Virus record (IMG/VR): IMGVR_UViG_3300004807_000021
Span: 1 to 64,000 of that record
DNA: 64,000 nucleotides
DNA from: a virus
Reading direction: 5' to 3' (one strand)
Shown: piece after piece, positions 8,601-16,998 of the stretch
How the letters are laid out: every line of letters starts with the position of its first letter
Numbering within the stretch: the stretch's first letter is position 1
The notes under the pieces: generated by a model
What the model saw: only the letters and a program-made list of their open reading frames with translations
Told to the model about the DNA's origin: nothing
The model's database searches: none
Program-made: the position numbers and the translations under genes

Positions 8601-11051
8601 TTAATCGCCCAACATGCTGTGCATGGTAAAACGTGGAACACCGTTGTTGTTACTTGTAGTTTGTACTTTGTAATACAAATAGATGTAGTTTACACCGCCC
8701 TGTATTCCTGTCGAGACGTTGTTACTAGTACCGTCTACACCGCAGAATAATACTTGTCCGTCATCTGTAATGAATCCTGACAAATCATTACCTGGTACGC
8801 CAAAGCCCATAATGGTTGTTATTCTCACGTTGCTAGGCATACGTGCTGGCCAGTAGTGATACCATCCACCTGTTTCTGGATCTTGTGTTTGATCGTTGCT
8901 AGATACTGCGGCAGCTTGTGAGCTATATCCTAAACTCAAACTACCATAACTGTTGGTTCCCTGACCCCATACGCGACCGCTTTCATCCAACATCATAATA
9001 GTAAATTGGCTGGTGGAAGTTGCGCCTTGATTACCCTGTTCATTGTTAGTAATAGTCACTACGTTGCGCGGACCACGAATCAATGCCCATGGACCAGTAG
9101 CGCCTTGAGCGTTAGTACTGTAGTTGCTTGACTGTGGAGAAATAGTATTTCTTCTGTTGTCGCCCATACCGTAGGTTAATCCTGTGTCTTTTTCACGGAT
9201 GAACACATTGTTTGAATAAGCATCGCCTAGAATCCATACATTTTCTACCTGTTTAATATTATAGTTGGTAGTTTGATACTTAGTGAATCTATTTAGATAG
9301 TTACCTGCGCCATTGGTTACCTGCGCCGCAACTGAATACATAGGAGTTAATGGGCTCATCGCTTGAGGTATTGCACCAGCACCAAATAAACTGCCGTCGT
9401 TAGTTAGTATTAGTACCCAACGGTTGTTGGCTCCAGTATAATGAGCAAATGTCATCTTTTTAATGCCGCCAAATTTCTTAAAGTCAAATGGCACACGAGT
9501 AGGTATATCTCTATAGTTGTTGGTACTAACTTGCCCACCCATACCTAATTCGCCTGACCAATCTGATCCCCAACCCCATAGGTCACCGTCTTCATCTATG
9601 GCTAATACTGATCCTGTATCACCACCAAATGCAATAAAGTCAACAATCTTTTTGTTATCAAAAAATACGCCTGGAATTCTGATAGGCTGTGTTTGGTTTA
9701 CATAAGAACCAGTGATAGTAGTGTTAGTTGTTGTTGCACCTAACCCTAGTTGTCCTGATTGGTTGTATCCCCATGCCCACATACTGCCATCGCTACCCAG
9801 TGCATACCATGACAACTGTAACGAACTTTGTAGACCTGATCCTGAAGAATCAACTTTAACAATCTTAGTTTGATTAAAACTGCGAGGTAGTGTGTCGCCT
9901 AACCAACCAGTTGTACCTACGTTGGTTACTCGGGTAGTGTTGTTGTATTGGCTAGTACCTGAATTGCCTGCTTGGCCCGATGCATTGTTATATCCTGAAA
10001 AATAAACTTCACCATTGTTAAATACCCAGCATGACTGGTTAAATGTTCTTACCCATTGAATGCATCTTGGAGGCAATCCATCTGGTGTAGGTAACCATGT
10101 GTTTGGTAATGCGCCTAGTCCTAAACTAGAAGCATTATCAGTAGAACGTAACCAATCTACAAATGTAAATGTAGCAGGTTGCCAACTATTTGTGTAATCT
10201 CTAATGCCTCGACCTACAGCGTTAAGGGACACACTAGACCAGCCGTTACTATAAGGAACACCGTCTGCTCCAATCCAATTTATAGTATTACCATCTGAAA
10301 CTTGTGTATTTGGATAGTCACCATTGTTACGAGTCCAACCTAAAGGTTGATGGTTAGCAAAAACTGTGGCATACAAACGTCTAGAATCTCTGCTAGGGCT
10401 TTGAAATACTCTTACCCAATAGGTAGGATCTTCTGGATGTGTGTTACGTACAGGAGCAAAGTTAAAAAATACTGTAGGCGCTGTTTGATAGCCAATACCT
10501 GGGCTTGTTATTACCACACCGGTAACTGCACCTGTTGGTGATATAGTGGCATATCCTTGAGCGCCAAAACTGCCTCTCAAGCTGTCAAATCCAAATGTTA
10601 CCAGTGGAGCTTGACTGTAACCAGTACCTCCGTTAGTTATGATTACGTTAACAATACTGCCTTGGCCGTTGATAACTGCTGTTGCTGTTGCGCCTTGGCC
10701 TGGCATACCAGTATACATATAAAGATCGCCACCGTAACGCACTATGTCGCCATACACATAAACTCTGTGAGGCGCCCAACCACGTTTGAACTGATTACCA
10801 CGTACAATCAAACGGAAATATTGTGTTTCTAGATCAGGACGCTTGTCTACAAAATAAATTTCAGGAGTTCCAGTGTAAGAGGATTGTGTATTAACATCCT
10901 TTTCCATGGCAATTTTCCACTCGTCTTGAACGTCTTGCAAGCAAACATAAGCGGCATTGTTATATTGTACTATATCGTTCTTTTTGTACAGTGTAGATGA
11001 TTGCCATTGGCCTCTGTAGCTAAATTTGAATTGAGAAACGGTTAATCCCAT
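8601..11051 (-). CDS. Tail fibre with seven-bladed RCC1-like propeller (816 aa)
   Basis: Residues 5-40 (YRGQWQSSTLYKKNDIVQYN) form a chitin-binding type 3 / CBM5-12-like module shared with the next three upstream genes. Residues about 115-185 hold GTGYSQAP and GIGYQTAP modules. From about 345 to 790 there are seven RCC1-type blade signatures: NGEVYFSGYN, DGSMWAWGYNQSGQLGLG, DGDLWGWGSDWSGELGMG, DGSLFGAGA, TGLTYGMGD, SGRVWGQGTNSYGSL and DGQVLFCGVDG. Seven is the number in a closed RCC1 propeller. In a phage such a domain most likely binds a surface ligand; guanine-nucleotide exchange is not expected. It starts 12 nt downstream of the neighbouring gene's frame end on the same strand and belongs to a three-member paralogous set. 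Confidence 0.85.
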   Translation of the reverse strand: MGLTVSQFKFSYRGQWQSSTLYKKNDIVQYNNAAYVCLQDVQDEWKIAMEKDVNTQSSYTGTPEIYFVDKRPDLETQYFRLIVRGNQFKRGWAPHRVYVYGDIVRYGGDLYMYTGMPGQGATATAVINGQGSIVNVIITNGGTGYSQAPLVTFGFDSLRGSFGAQGYATISPTGAVTGVVITSPGIGYQTAPTVFFNFAPVRNTHPEDPTYWVRVFQSPSRDSRRLYATVFANHQPLGWTRNNGDYPNTQVSDGNTINWIGADGVPYSNGWSSVSLNAVGRGIRDYTNSWQPATFTFVDWLRSTDNASSLGLGALPNTWLPTPDGLPPRCIQWVRTFNQSCWVFNNGEVYFSGYNNASGQAGNSGTSQYNNTTRVTNVGTTGWLGDTLPRSFNQTKIVKVDSSGSGLQSSLQLSWYALGSDGSMWAWGYNQSGQLGLGATTTNTTITGSYVNQTQPIRIPGVFFDNKKIVDFIAFGGDTGSVLAIDEDGDLWGWGSDWSGELGMGGQVSTNNYRDIPTRVPFDFKKFGGIKKMTFAHYTGANNRWVLILTNDGSLFGAGAIPQAMSPLTPMYSVAAQVTNGAGNYLNRFTKYQTTNYNIKQVENVWILGDAYSNNVFIREKDTGLTYGMGDNRRNTISPQSSNYSTNAQGATGPWALIRGPRNVVTITNNEQGNQGATSTSQFTIMMLDESGRVWGQGTNSYGSLSLGYSSQAAAVSSNDQTQDPETGGWYHYWPARMPSNVRITTIMGFGVPGNDLSGFITDDGQVLFCGVDGTSNNVSTGIQGGVNYIYLYYKVQTTSNNNGVPRFTMHSMLGD

Positions 11052-11063
11052 GATGTTGTCCTG

Positions 11064-11465
11064 TTAAAATCCTAGATTACTTAGGTAATCGTCGTGTTCT
11101 TTTTTAAGTGCTGTTAGTGTATCTATAGTATATTTATCGCCAACTGCTAAGTTGGTTAATACTGTAAATAGATCCATGGTCAGCTTGCTTTTAATATCTT
11201 GTAATTCTTCTCTTACTACCCATAGTTTGTCTTTTACTGAATCAAGGTAGGCTTTGTCTGCTGGATCAGTGACATCGTATATTTTCATTTGAAATTTTTC
11301 ATCGTTGTCAGCTGGTATTACCACAGCAGTATCAAAACTATAAAACTCCTTGTCGTCCACAGTGCCAAGCAATTTATAACTGACTTTAGGAATAAATCCG
11401 TCAAGATGTTCAGCATCTTGAAAGCCAGTTAAATCTCCAGTAATGTGACTAAGAATTTTTCTCAT
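11064..11465 (-). CDS. Small protein between two RCC1 fibre genes (133 aa), function unknown
   Basis: The start is placed at the ATG at 11465 because AAGG lies 5-8 nt in front. An ATG 12 nt upstream overlaps the previous gene's stop and lacks a good ribosome site. The N-terminal half looks globular and beta-rich (SYKLLGTVDDKEFYSFDT). The C-terminal half is helical and charged (VKDKLWVVREELQDIKSKL). There is no signal peptide or membrane segment. It is the only small gene in the fibre array and sits directly after the fibre gene at 11467-13917. Small proteins following fibre genes are often fibre-assembly chaperones, so that role is possible. I do not recognise the family. Confidence 0.7.
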   Translation of the reverse strand: MRKILSHITGDLTGFQDAEHLDGFIPKVSYKLLGTVDDKEFYSFDTAVVIPADNDEKFQMKIYDVTDPADKAYLDSVKDKLWVVREELQDIKSKLTMDLFTVLTNLAVGDKYTIDTLTALKKEHDDYLSNLGF

Positions 11466-11466
11466 G

Positions 11467-13917
11467 TTACCTTGCATATTGTATGTTAGTTGGCATGAAT
11501 ACGCCTAGGCCTTGTGTGCCGCCGCTAACGTTCAATAGGAATCCTGTAAAAGACATACTATCTGCTGTAGTTACAGCCACGTTACCGTTGCCTTCGCCCC
11601 AAGCAAATACTTGGCCACTATCAGCTATAGCAAACATGGCATGTGGATAACTTTGATCAGTGTTGCCCCAACCGCTAGGCATAAGTTGTACTAGCTTGGT
11701 TCCAGGTGGAACATAAGTTGATACTGGATAGTATGTGCTACCACTTTCGTCAACTGGATTAGATGTACCGCCAGGAACGCCAGGGTTGCCTAGTTCGCCA
11801 TAGTAATTATAGCCTTGGCTGAATACTTTGCCGGAAGCAGTTAAAAATGTAATGGTTCTGTAAGCGCCTGAACTGGCAAGATGTATAAACACATCTACCA
11901 CGTTTACAATTCCTTGACTGCTACCTAATGTTAATGCTAGAGGATTATTTGTTGATGTTATCAACTGTCCAGTAGCAGGTGTAGTAGCACTGCTATAACC
12001 CAGTGTGTTATTTCCAGAAGTTAAAGTAGAACTAGCGCCACAGATATAAGTTTGGCCGTTTACAGCTCTTACAACGTTTTGTACAAACGCAGAGTTATCA
12101 CTACTCCATAATAGCCAAAAGTTTGTGATAGAACCGTTGATACCAATTGTTGATTTAGTTAATTGTGTTCTGGTAGAAGCAATAGCATTACCAGAAGCTC
12201 CGTATGCATCTGCACCAGTTTGCCACAAGAAACCTTGACCATCTAGTAACATAAACGTAGCATTAGAACCTACGTTGGCTGCTTGCCATTTGGTAATACC
12301 AAGACTAGTAGTCGGTGTCCAGTTTGTCATTTGTGTTGGACGATATCTAGTGTTAGTATCGTTAGTACCCAATTGGCTTGCGGCATTATAGCCCCATGCA
12401 TACAAGTTGTTCTGAGCTGTACGTGCATAACTAACGCCTGAACCTGCTGGGCCCATTGCCAATATGTCTATCACACGCTCGTTATTGAAATATGTACGTG
12501 GCAAACGTTGTGCGGTCCACATATCACTTGTGGTACCTAATCCCAATTGACCTACGTTGTTTGCACCCCAAGTCCATACGTTACCTTGATCATCTAATGC
12601 TAATACATGGTGTGCATCACTAGCTGGGCCATAAGGAGCTGAAATTTTAATAATTTTTACATCGTTAAGACCAATTACACGCTTAGGCATACCAATATTA
12701 GTGTTATCACCTGTACCCAAGTATCCTTGTGAATTGTTTCCGTTGCCCCAAACTTCACCGTTATTAAACAAATAGTGAGCCCACTGATATCCAGCTTCGA
12801 TTTGGATGCAACGTGGCGGCATACCATCTGGGGTAACTAGACGGCCTGGACCGCCATTATCACGACTGTTCCACCAATCAGCATGATTGAATGTTATTTC
12901 TTGCGGGAAACTAATTTGTATAGGAGCAGTACCGTTACCGCCGTTAGCTGTGTTATTTAATCCGTTATTATAAGTATCGCCAGTGCCGTGTTGATACACG
13001 CGACCAGAACGACTGATCCACTTCATACTTTTACTATGATTACCGTTACCGCTGTTTCCGTGTGGATAAGGCCAGTTGATTGGTCCTTTGTTCATAAACC
13101 AGCCCACACTATTGTGTTCTGTTCTACGATCTCCGTTAACCAATAGCATCCAGTTATGCCCAGCACTGCCAGTTATAGGATTAGTTGGGAATGATCCAAT
13201 TGAATCTGCAAGAGCTAGATAAGTTGCTCCTTGATATTCTACTATATCGTTATAGTAGTACTGTGTAATTGCATTATAGGCTCCTTGGAATCTATAGCCA
13301 GAAGTCAACTGATCCCAATACTGATATCCTCTAAATGACGGAGTCACAGTAATTGCTGGTTTAGGAGTTAAAGCGGCTCCGCCATATCCTGTATCAGTAG
13401 CTGAGAAATAATATAAAGTACCAACCAAAGAGCTAGGTAAAATTACATCTAATACACCATCAATGCCAGGAGTTCCATTATATTGATATGTATAAGTTGT
13501 AGAACTAGTGCTTAGTTCTACACCGTTAGTTCCAAAATAACCATCTGCTGTAGTTGATAAAGCAAATCTGTGTGTAAGATTGCTGTTATCTTTCTGATAA
13601 AATCTATAGTGAACGTTAGCATATAATGTTAAACTTGGGTAAGCTCTACCGTCTATAAAAAAGTAGTTAACGTTACTGACGGTTCCTACAGTTACATAAA
13701 ACACGTTGATTTCATTTGCATCCACTGTTTTTGACAAAACATTTGAACGATCTCTTTTACCTGGGCTAAATTCAGTGCTTGTGCCAACACCGTGACCTTG
13801 GGTACAAATCCAAACAGCGCCGTTGTATGCCACAATATCGTTGGGCAAATAGCTGTTGCTAGGACTCCAAGTACCTCTCCAAAGTTGTTTAATTTTTCCT
13901 AAATCTAATGTTGACAT
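11467..13917 (-). CDS. Tail fibre with seven-bladed RCC1-like propeller (816 aa), paralogue 2
   Basis: Same plan as the gene at 8601-11051. A CBM5/12-like module lies at residues 6-40 (LWRGTWSPSNSYLPNDIVAY ends this block). A second is near 215-250 (FQGAYNAITQYYYNDIVEYQ). Seven RCC1-type blades span about 384-780: NGEVWGNGNNSQGYLGTG, QGNVWTWGANNVGQLGLG, QNNLYAWGYNAASQLGTN, QGFLWQTGAD, NGQTYICGAS, SGKVFSQGYNYYGELG and SGQVFAWGEG. Its length of 816 aa equals that of its paralogue, although the sequences differ widely outside the blade motifs. It overlaps the following small gene by an ATG-TAA junction, indicating translational coupling. Receptor binding is inferred. Confidence 0.85.
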   Translation of the reverse strand: MSTLDLGKIKQLWRGTWSPSNSYLPNDIVAYNGAVWICTQGHGVGTSTEFSPGKRDRSNVLSKTVDANEINVFYVTVGTVSNVNYFFIDGRAYPSLTLYANVHYRFYQKDNSNLTHRFALSTTADGYFGTNGVELSTSSTTYTYQYNGTPGIDGVLDVILPSSLVGTLYYFSATDTGYGGAALTPKPAITVTPSFRGYQYWDQLTSGYRFQGAYNAITQYYYNDIVEYQGATYLALADSIGSFPTNPITGSAGHNWMLLVNGDRRTEHNSVGWFMNKGPINWPYPHGNSGNGNHSKSMKWISRSGRVYQHGTGDTYNNGLNNTANGGNGTAPIQISFPQEITFNHADWWNSRDNGGPGRLVTPDGMPPRCIQIEAGYQWAHYLFNNGEVWGNGNNSQGYLGTGDNTNIGMPKRVIGLNDVKIIKISAPYGPASDAHHVLALDDQGNVWTWGANNVGQLGLGTTSDMWTAQRLPRTYFNNERVIDILAMGPAGSGVSYARTAQNNLYAWGYNAASQLGTNDTNTRYRPTQMTNWTPTTSLGITKWQAANVGSNATFMLLDGQGFLWQTGADAYGASGNAIASTRTQLTKSTIGINGSITNFWLLWSSDNSAFVQNVVRAVNGQTYICGASSTLTSGNNTLGYSSATTPATGQLITSTNNPLALTLGSSQGIVNVVDVFIHLASSGAYRTITFLTASGKVFSQGYNYYGELGNPGVPGGTSNPVDESGSTYYPVSTYVPPGTKLVQLMPSGWGNTDQSYPHAMFAIADSGQVFAWGEGNGNVAVTTADSMSFTGFLLNVSGGTQGLGVFMPTNIQYAR

Positions 13918-13928
13918 TTTTATTTTCC

Positions 13929-16900
13929 TTAATCAGTCAGTGGTATAGTCATGGATTCTGCGTTGGCAAAGTTACTAGCATAGGTAGTGTACACTTGTCC
14001 GAACACGTTTACAGTAGTACCAGTTGCCGCACTGGCTGCCGATCCAGACAACATCAATCTTCCATCTTTATTAACCCATACTAACCATTTGTATGCATCG
14101 CCTGGGCCTGCATATCCCATGCAATTATCCATGTAGCCCTGCATGCCTGGAGCACTACGCAGTGGCTGCCATGCAAATGAGTTTACAATTTCAATACCGT
14201 TGGCATCACTACCATTGGTACCGCCAAATGATGCTACGTTGGGTGCAGTTGATATTGCGCCGTATGATGCGTTTGGACCACTTCCGCTAAATCCAGTACT
14301 ACATTGTCCGTAAAAATTATTACCTATACTAAAACTCATACCGTTGTCTAGTACTATGGTTGCTGAAACATAACTGTTCCAAGCACTAAACGCCAGTTGT
14401 TTTACGTTTGTAAGATTATAAAAACTTCCAGCAATATTAATTTTGCTAACTGTTGCTGTGCTGTTATTTGAAGTTACTAGACCAGTAGCTCCTAATTGTC
14501 CTTGTCCGTTATATCCGCAAGTATAGCAAAGTCCTGTATTTTTATCACGTTGCATCATTGTAGTATAAGAACCGCCTGATCCGTATAACCACATGTCAAC
14601 GCATGCACTGTTGGCCACAGTACCTGGGCCGCTACCTACTGGAGACCATTGAGGATTAGCTACAGTACCACTTCCTGCCCAGCCACTTGCATTGTTACCT
14701 GCTATGTAAACTTGACCTGTACTGGTTAAAACAGCCGAGCAAGCATTTGTGGCTGCACTACCGGTAAAGTTGTCTGACACTTGTATTTTTACTATGGAAC
14801 CTACTGCACCACCACCAAACGGTGTGCTTGGAGCACCGGCTGTTGTAACTTGCACTGGTTGGAATCTGTTGGTTGTATCATTTAATCCTAATTGTCCACT
14901 TCCATTTGCGCCCCACGCCCACAAGTTGCCGTCCGCGGTTACAGCAAAACTCCAACCGTTAGTAGAAGCTCCACATGCCCAAATAGCTACAACCGATTGT
15001 CCTGGTCCAACACCGCCCACTGCAAATGCTGTTCTTGGCAACTGTTGTGGTATGCTATAGTTGGTTGTATTATTTGTTCCTGTAATGAAACCCACGCCCA
15101 ACTGTCCGTTGTTGTTTGATCCCCATACCCACACGTTACCGTTCTCGTCAATTGCCATGCAATGACGTCTGCTATCAGCAAATCCGCAACCACCGCTCAT
15201 ACTGATACGTTTGATACGCACATTGCTAAACGCATGTCCAGCAGTTAAAATAGTACCAGTAGAATAAGTAGTTCCAGTTGCAGTTGTGTTAGCATTGACA
15301 CTAACTAAAGATCCGCCTACACGCACTGGATATGCTCTATTATTAGTAGATGCGTCTCCGTTTTCACCGCCTGTAGCACTGCCCCATGCAAATACTTCAC
15401 CCGAATTCATTAATACTAGATTACCGTCATAACTTTTTTCCCACTGTATTACACGAGGTAAATTGTTATCTGGTGTTGAATGTACACCGTTTCCGCTATT
15501 ACTAGCTGAACGCCAGTAATCATAGAATGGAAATGATAATGCAGTTAATGCAAAAGCACTAGCACCGCTAGTTGCTTGTCCGCCTTGTGGAACACCTACG
15601 CTTCCGTTAACATCTAATCCCCATGACATAGCTTGACCATTGTAAGCTACGTATCCAAAACTAGGACTATCTGTAGTATTTTTAGTTGAACCATTATAAT
15701 AGTTAGGACTGTTATCAAATGCAATGCCCCTGTTAGGCTGTACTAGTACTTGATAATTGTTGTTACCATACACACCAAGATTATAACCGCCCTGTGTACT
15801 GCTTGGTGCAATTTGTGTACCCAACAATCCTCTACGTGTTACAGGAGTCCAATAAGCTGAATCTATAGGAGTGATAACTGGAGATGTTAAACTGGCAGTA
15901 TGTGCTTGAATACAATAATATGCCTGTGTTACGGTTCTGCTTAAACTATAGTTACCAGCAATACTAGTCGGTACTGTTAACAAACTTGTAGGAGTAGCAT
16001 AAACTACTGTGTCTCCTACGGAATAAGTTTGTCCGTTTGTCCATGTACCGTTGTTATTGAATAATTGTGTAAATGAAGTCCAGTATGCACTTCCTACTGC
16101 TGGAACTCCTGGTGCAACTGTTGTGTAAGTCAAATTGTTGGTAGGAGTAACTACTAACGAACTTAGTGTATAAACACCAGTTCCATTACCAGCGGCTGCC
16201 GCTGTAATGGTAGTAACGTTAGATGTGCTTGAAACTGTTCCTAAACTTCCGCTTTGCATGCTAAGTGTTGTAGTATTAGCATACGTCACTGTAGTAGAAG
16301 TACTAGTCAATACTACAAATGTTCCGTTGTAGCCTAATGGAGTAATACCTTGCACAACAATGGTAGAACCGCTAGCAAATGGAGTGCCTGTTGATTGAAT
16401 TGGAAATGTTAGTGTAGCAACTGAACCAGTGCCAGTTGCATTGGTTACAACTAACGGTGTTGTAGAACCTGCTATTACCTGGCCTACTGCTAAAGATCCG
16501 TATGCAACAAAAGATGTGCCTGTAATCAGTGCAGATCCTGAACTTACTGATCCAAATGTATAAGCTGTAAATGTTATGTAAGTGCCTGCTATAGCATTGG
16601 CGTAACTTGTTGATAGAGTTAATGTTGTTGCAGAAAGTACGTTACCAACAAAATATGTAGTTGCTGTTAACCCGCCACCAGCGTTTCCACTTACAACAAA
16701 TCTGTTACCAGTTTGCAACCCTGCTGTACTGGCTACTGTTACAGTAGTTCCAGCTGATGTAGAAATAATGCTAGTTCCAGTCGATAGTGTGATTGGATTT
16801 AGTGATGTTACTGTTAGGGTATAGTTAGTTTGACTACCTACAAACGATGCAGTTTGTGTTGGCTGTGTACATACCCATTGTTGTTGACGATATGTCACAA

Positions 16901-16985
16901 TATCGTTTGCAACATAGGCAGTAGACGGATTGAAATCACCTCTCCAATCCAGTCTTAATTTTCCTAAATTTATTGTTTGTGCCAT
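13929..16985 (-). CDS. Tail fibre with seven-bladed RCC1-like propeller (1018 aa), paralogue 3
   Basis: The N-terminal CBM5/12-like module (LDWRGDFNPSTAYVANDIVT) is interrupted after residue 40 by about 240 residues of small beta modules. These include a GYNG copy (PLGYNGTFVV) and GLTATTYFVGNVLSATTLTL. A second CBM-like segment follows (GTWTNGQTYSVGDTVVY). Seven RCC1-type blades occupy about 525-985: SGEVFAWGSATGGENG, NGNVWVWGSNNNGQLGVG, DGNLWAWGANGSGQLGLN, TGQVYIAGNNASGWAG, TGLCYTCGYNGQGQLG, NGMSFSIGNNFYGQ and DGRLMLSGS. It is about 200 residues longer than the other two paralogues because of the module insertion. It sits 11 nt from the next fibre gene, so they share a transcript. Confidence 0.85.
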   Translation of the reverse strand: MAQTINLGKLRLDWRGDFNPSTAYVANDIVTYRQQQWVCTQPTQTASFVGSQTNYTLTVTSLNPITLSTGTSIISTSAGTTVTVASTAGLQTGNRFVVSGNAGGGLTATTYFVGNVLSATTLTLSTSYANAIAGTYITFTAYTFGSVSSGSALITGTSFVAYGSLAVGQVIAGSTTPLVVTNATGTGSVATLTFPIQSTGTPFASGSTIVVQGITPLGYNGTFVVLTSTSTTVTYANTTTLSMQSGSLGTVSSTSNVTTITAAAAGNGTGVYTLSSLVVTPTNNLTYTTVAPGVPAVGSAYWTSFTQLFNNNGTWTNGQTYSVGDTVVYATPTSLLTVPTSIAGNYSLSRTVTQAYYCIQAHTASLTSPVITPIDSAYWTPVTRRGLLGTQIAPSSTQGGYNLGVYGNNNYQVLVQPNRGIAFDNSPNYYNGSTKNTTDSPSFGYVAYNGQAMSWGLDVNGSVGVPQGGQATSGASAFALTALSFPFYDYWRSASNSGNGVHSTPDNNLPRVIQWEKSYDGNLVLMNSGEVFAWGSATGGENGDASTNNRAYPVRVGGSLVSVNANTTATGTTYSTGTILTAGHAFSNVRIKRISMSGGCGFADSRRHCMAIDENGNVWVWGSNNNGQLGVGFITGTNNTTNYSIPQQLPRTAFAVGGVGPGQSVVAIWACGASTNGWSFAVTADGNLWAWGANGSGQLGLNDTTNRFQPVQVTTAGAPSTPFGGGAVGSIVKIQVSDNFTGSAATNACSAVLTSTGQVYIAGNNASGWAGSGTVANPQWSPVGSGPGTVANSACVDMWLYGSGGSYTTMMQRDKNTGLCYTCGYNGQGQLGATGLVTSNNSTATVSKINIAGSFYNLTNVKQLAFSAWNSYVSATIVLDNGMSFSIGNNFYGQCSTGFSGSGPNASYGAISTAPNVASFGGTNGSDANGIEIVNSFAWQPLRSAPGMQGYMDNCMGYAGPGDAYKWLVWVNKDGRLMLSGSAASAATGTTVNVFGQVYTTYASNFANAESMTIPLTD

Positions 16986-16998
16986 GCTATTATCCTAA

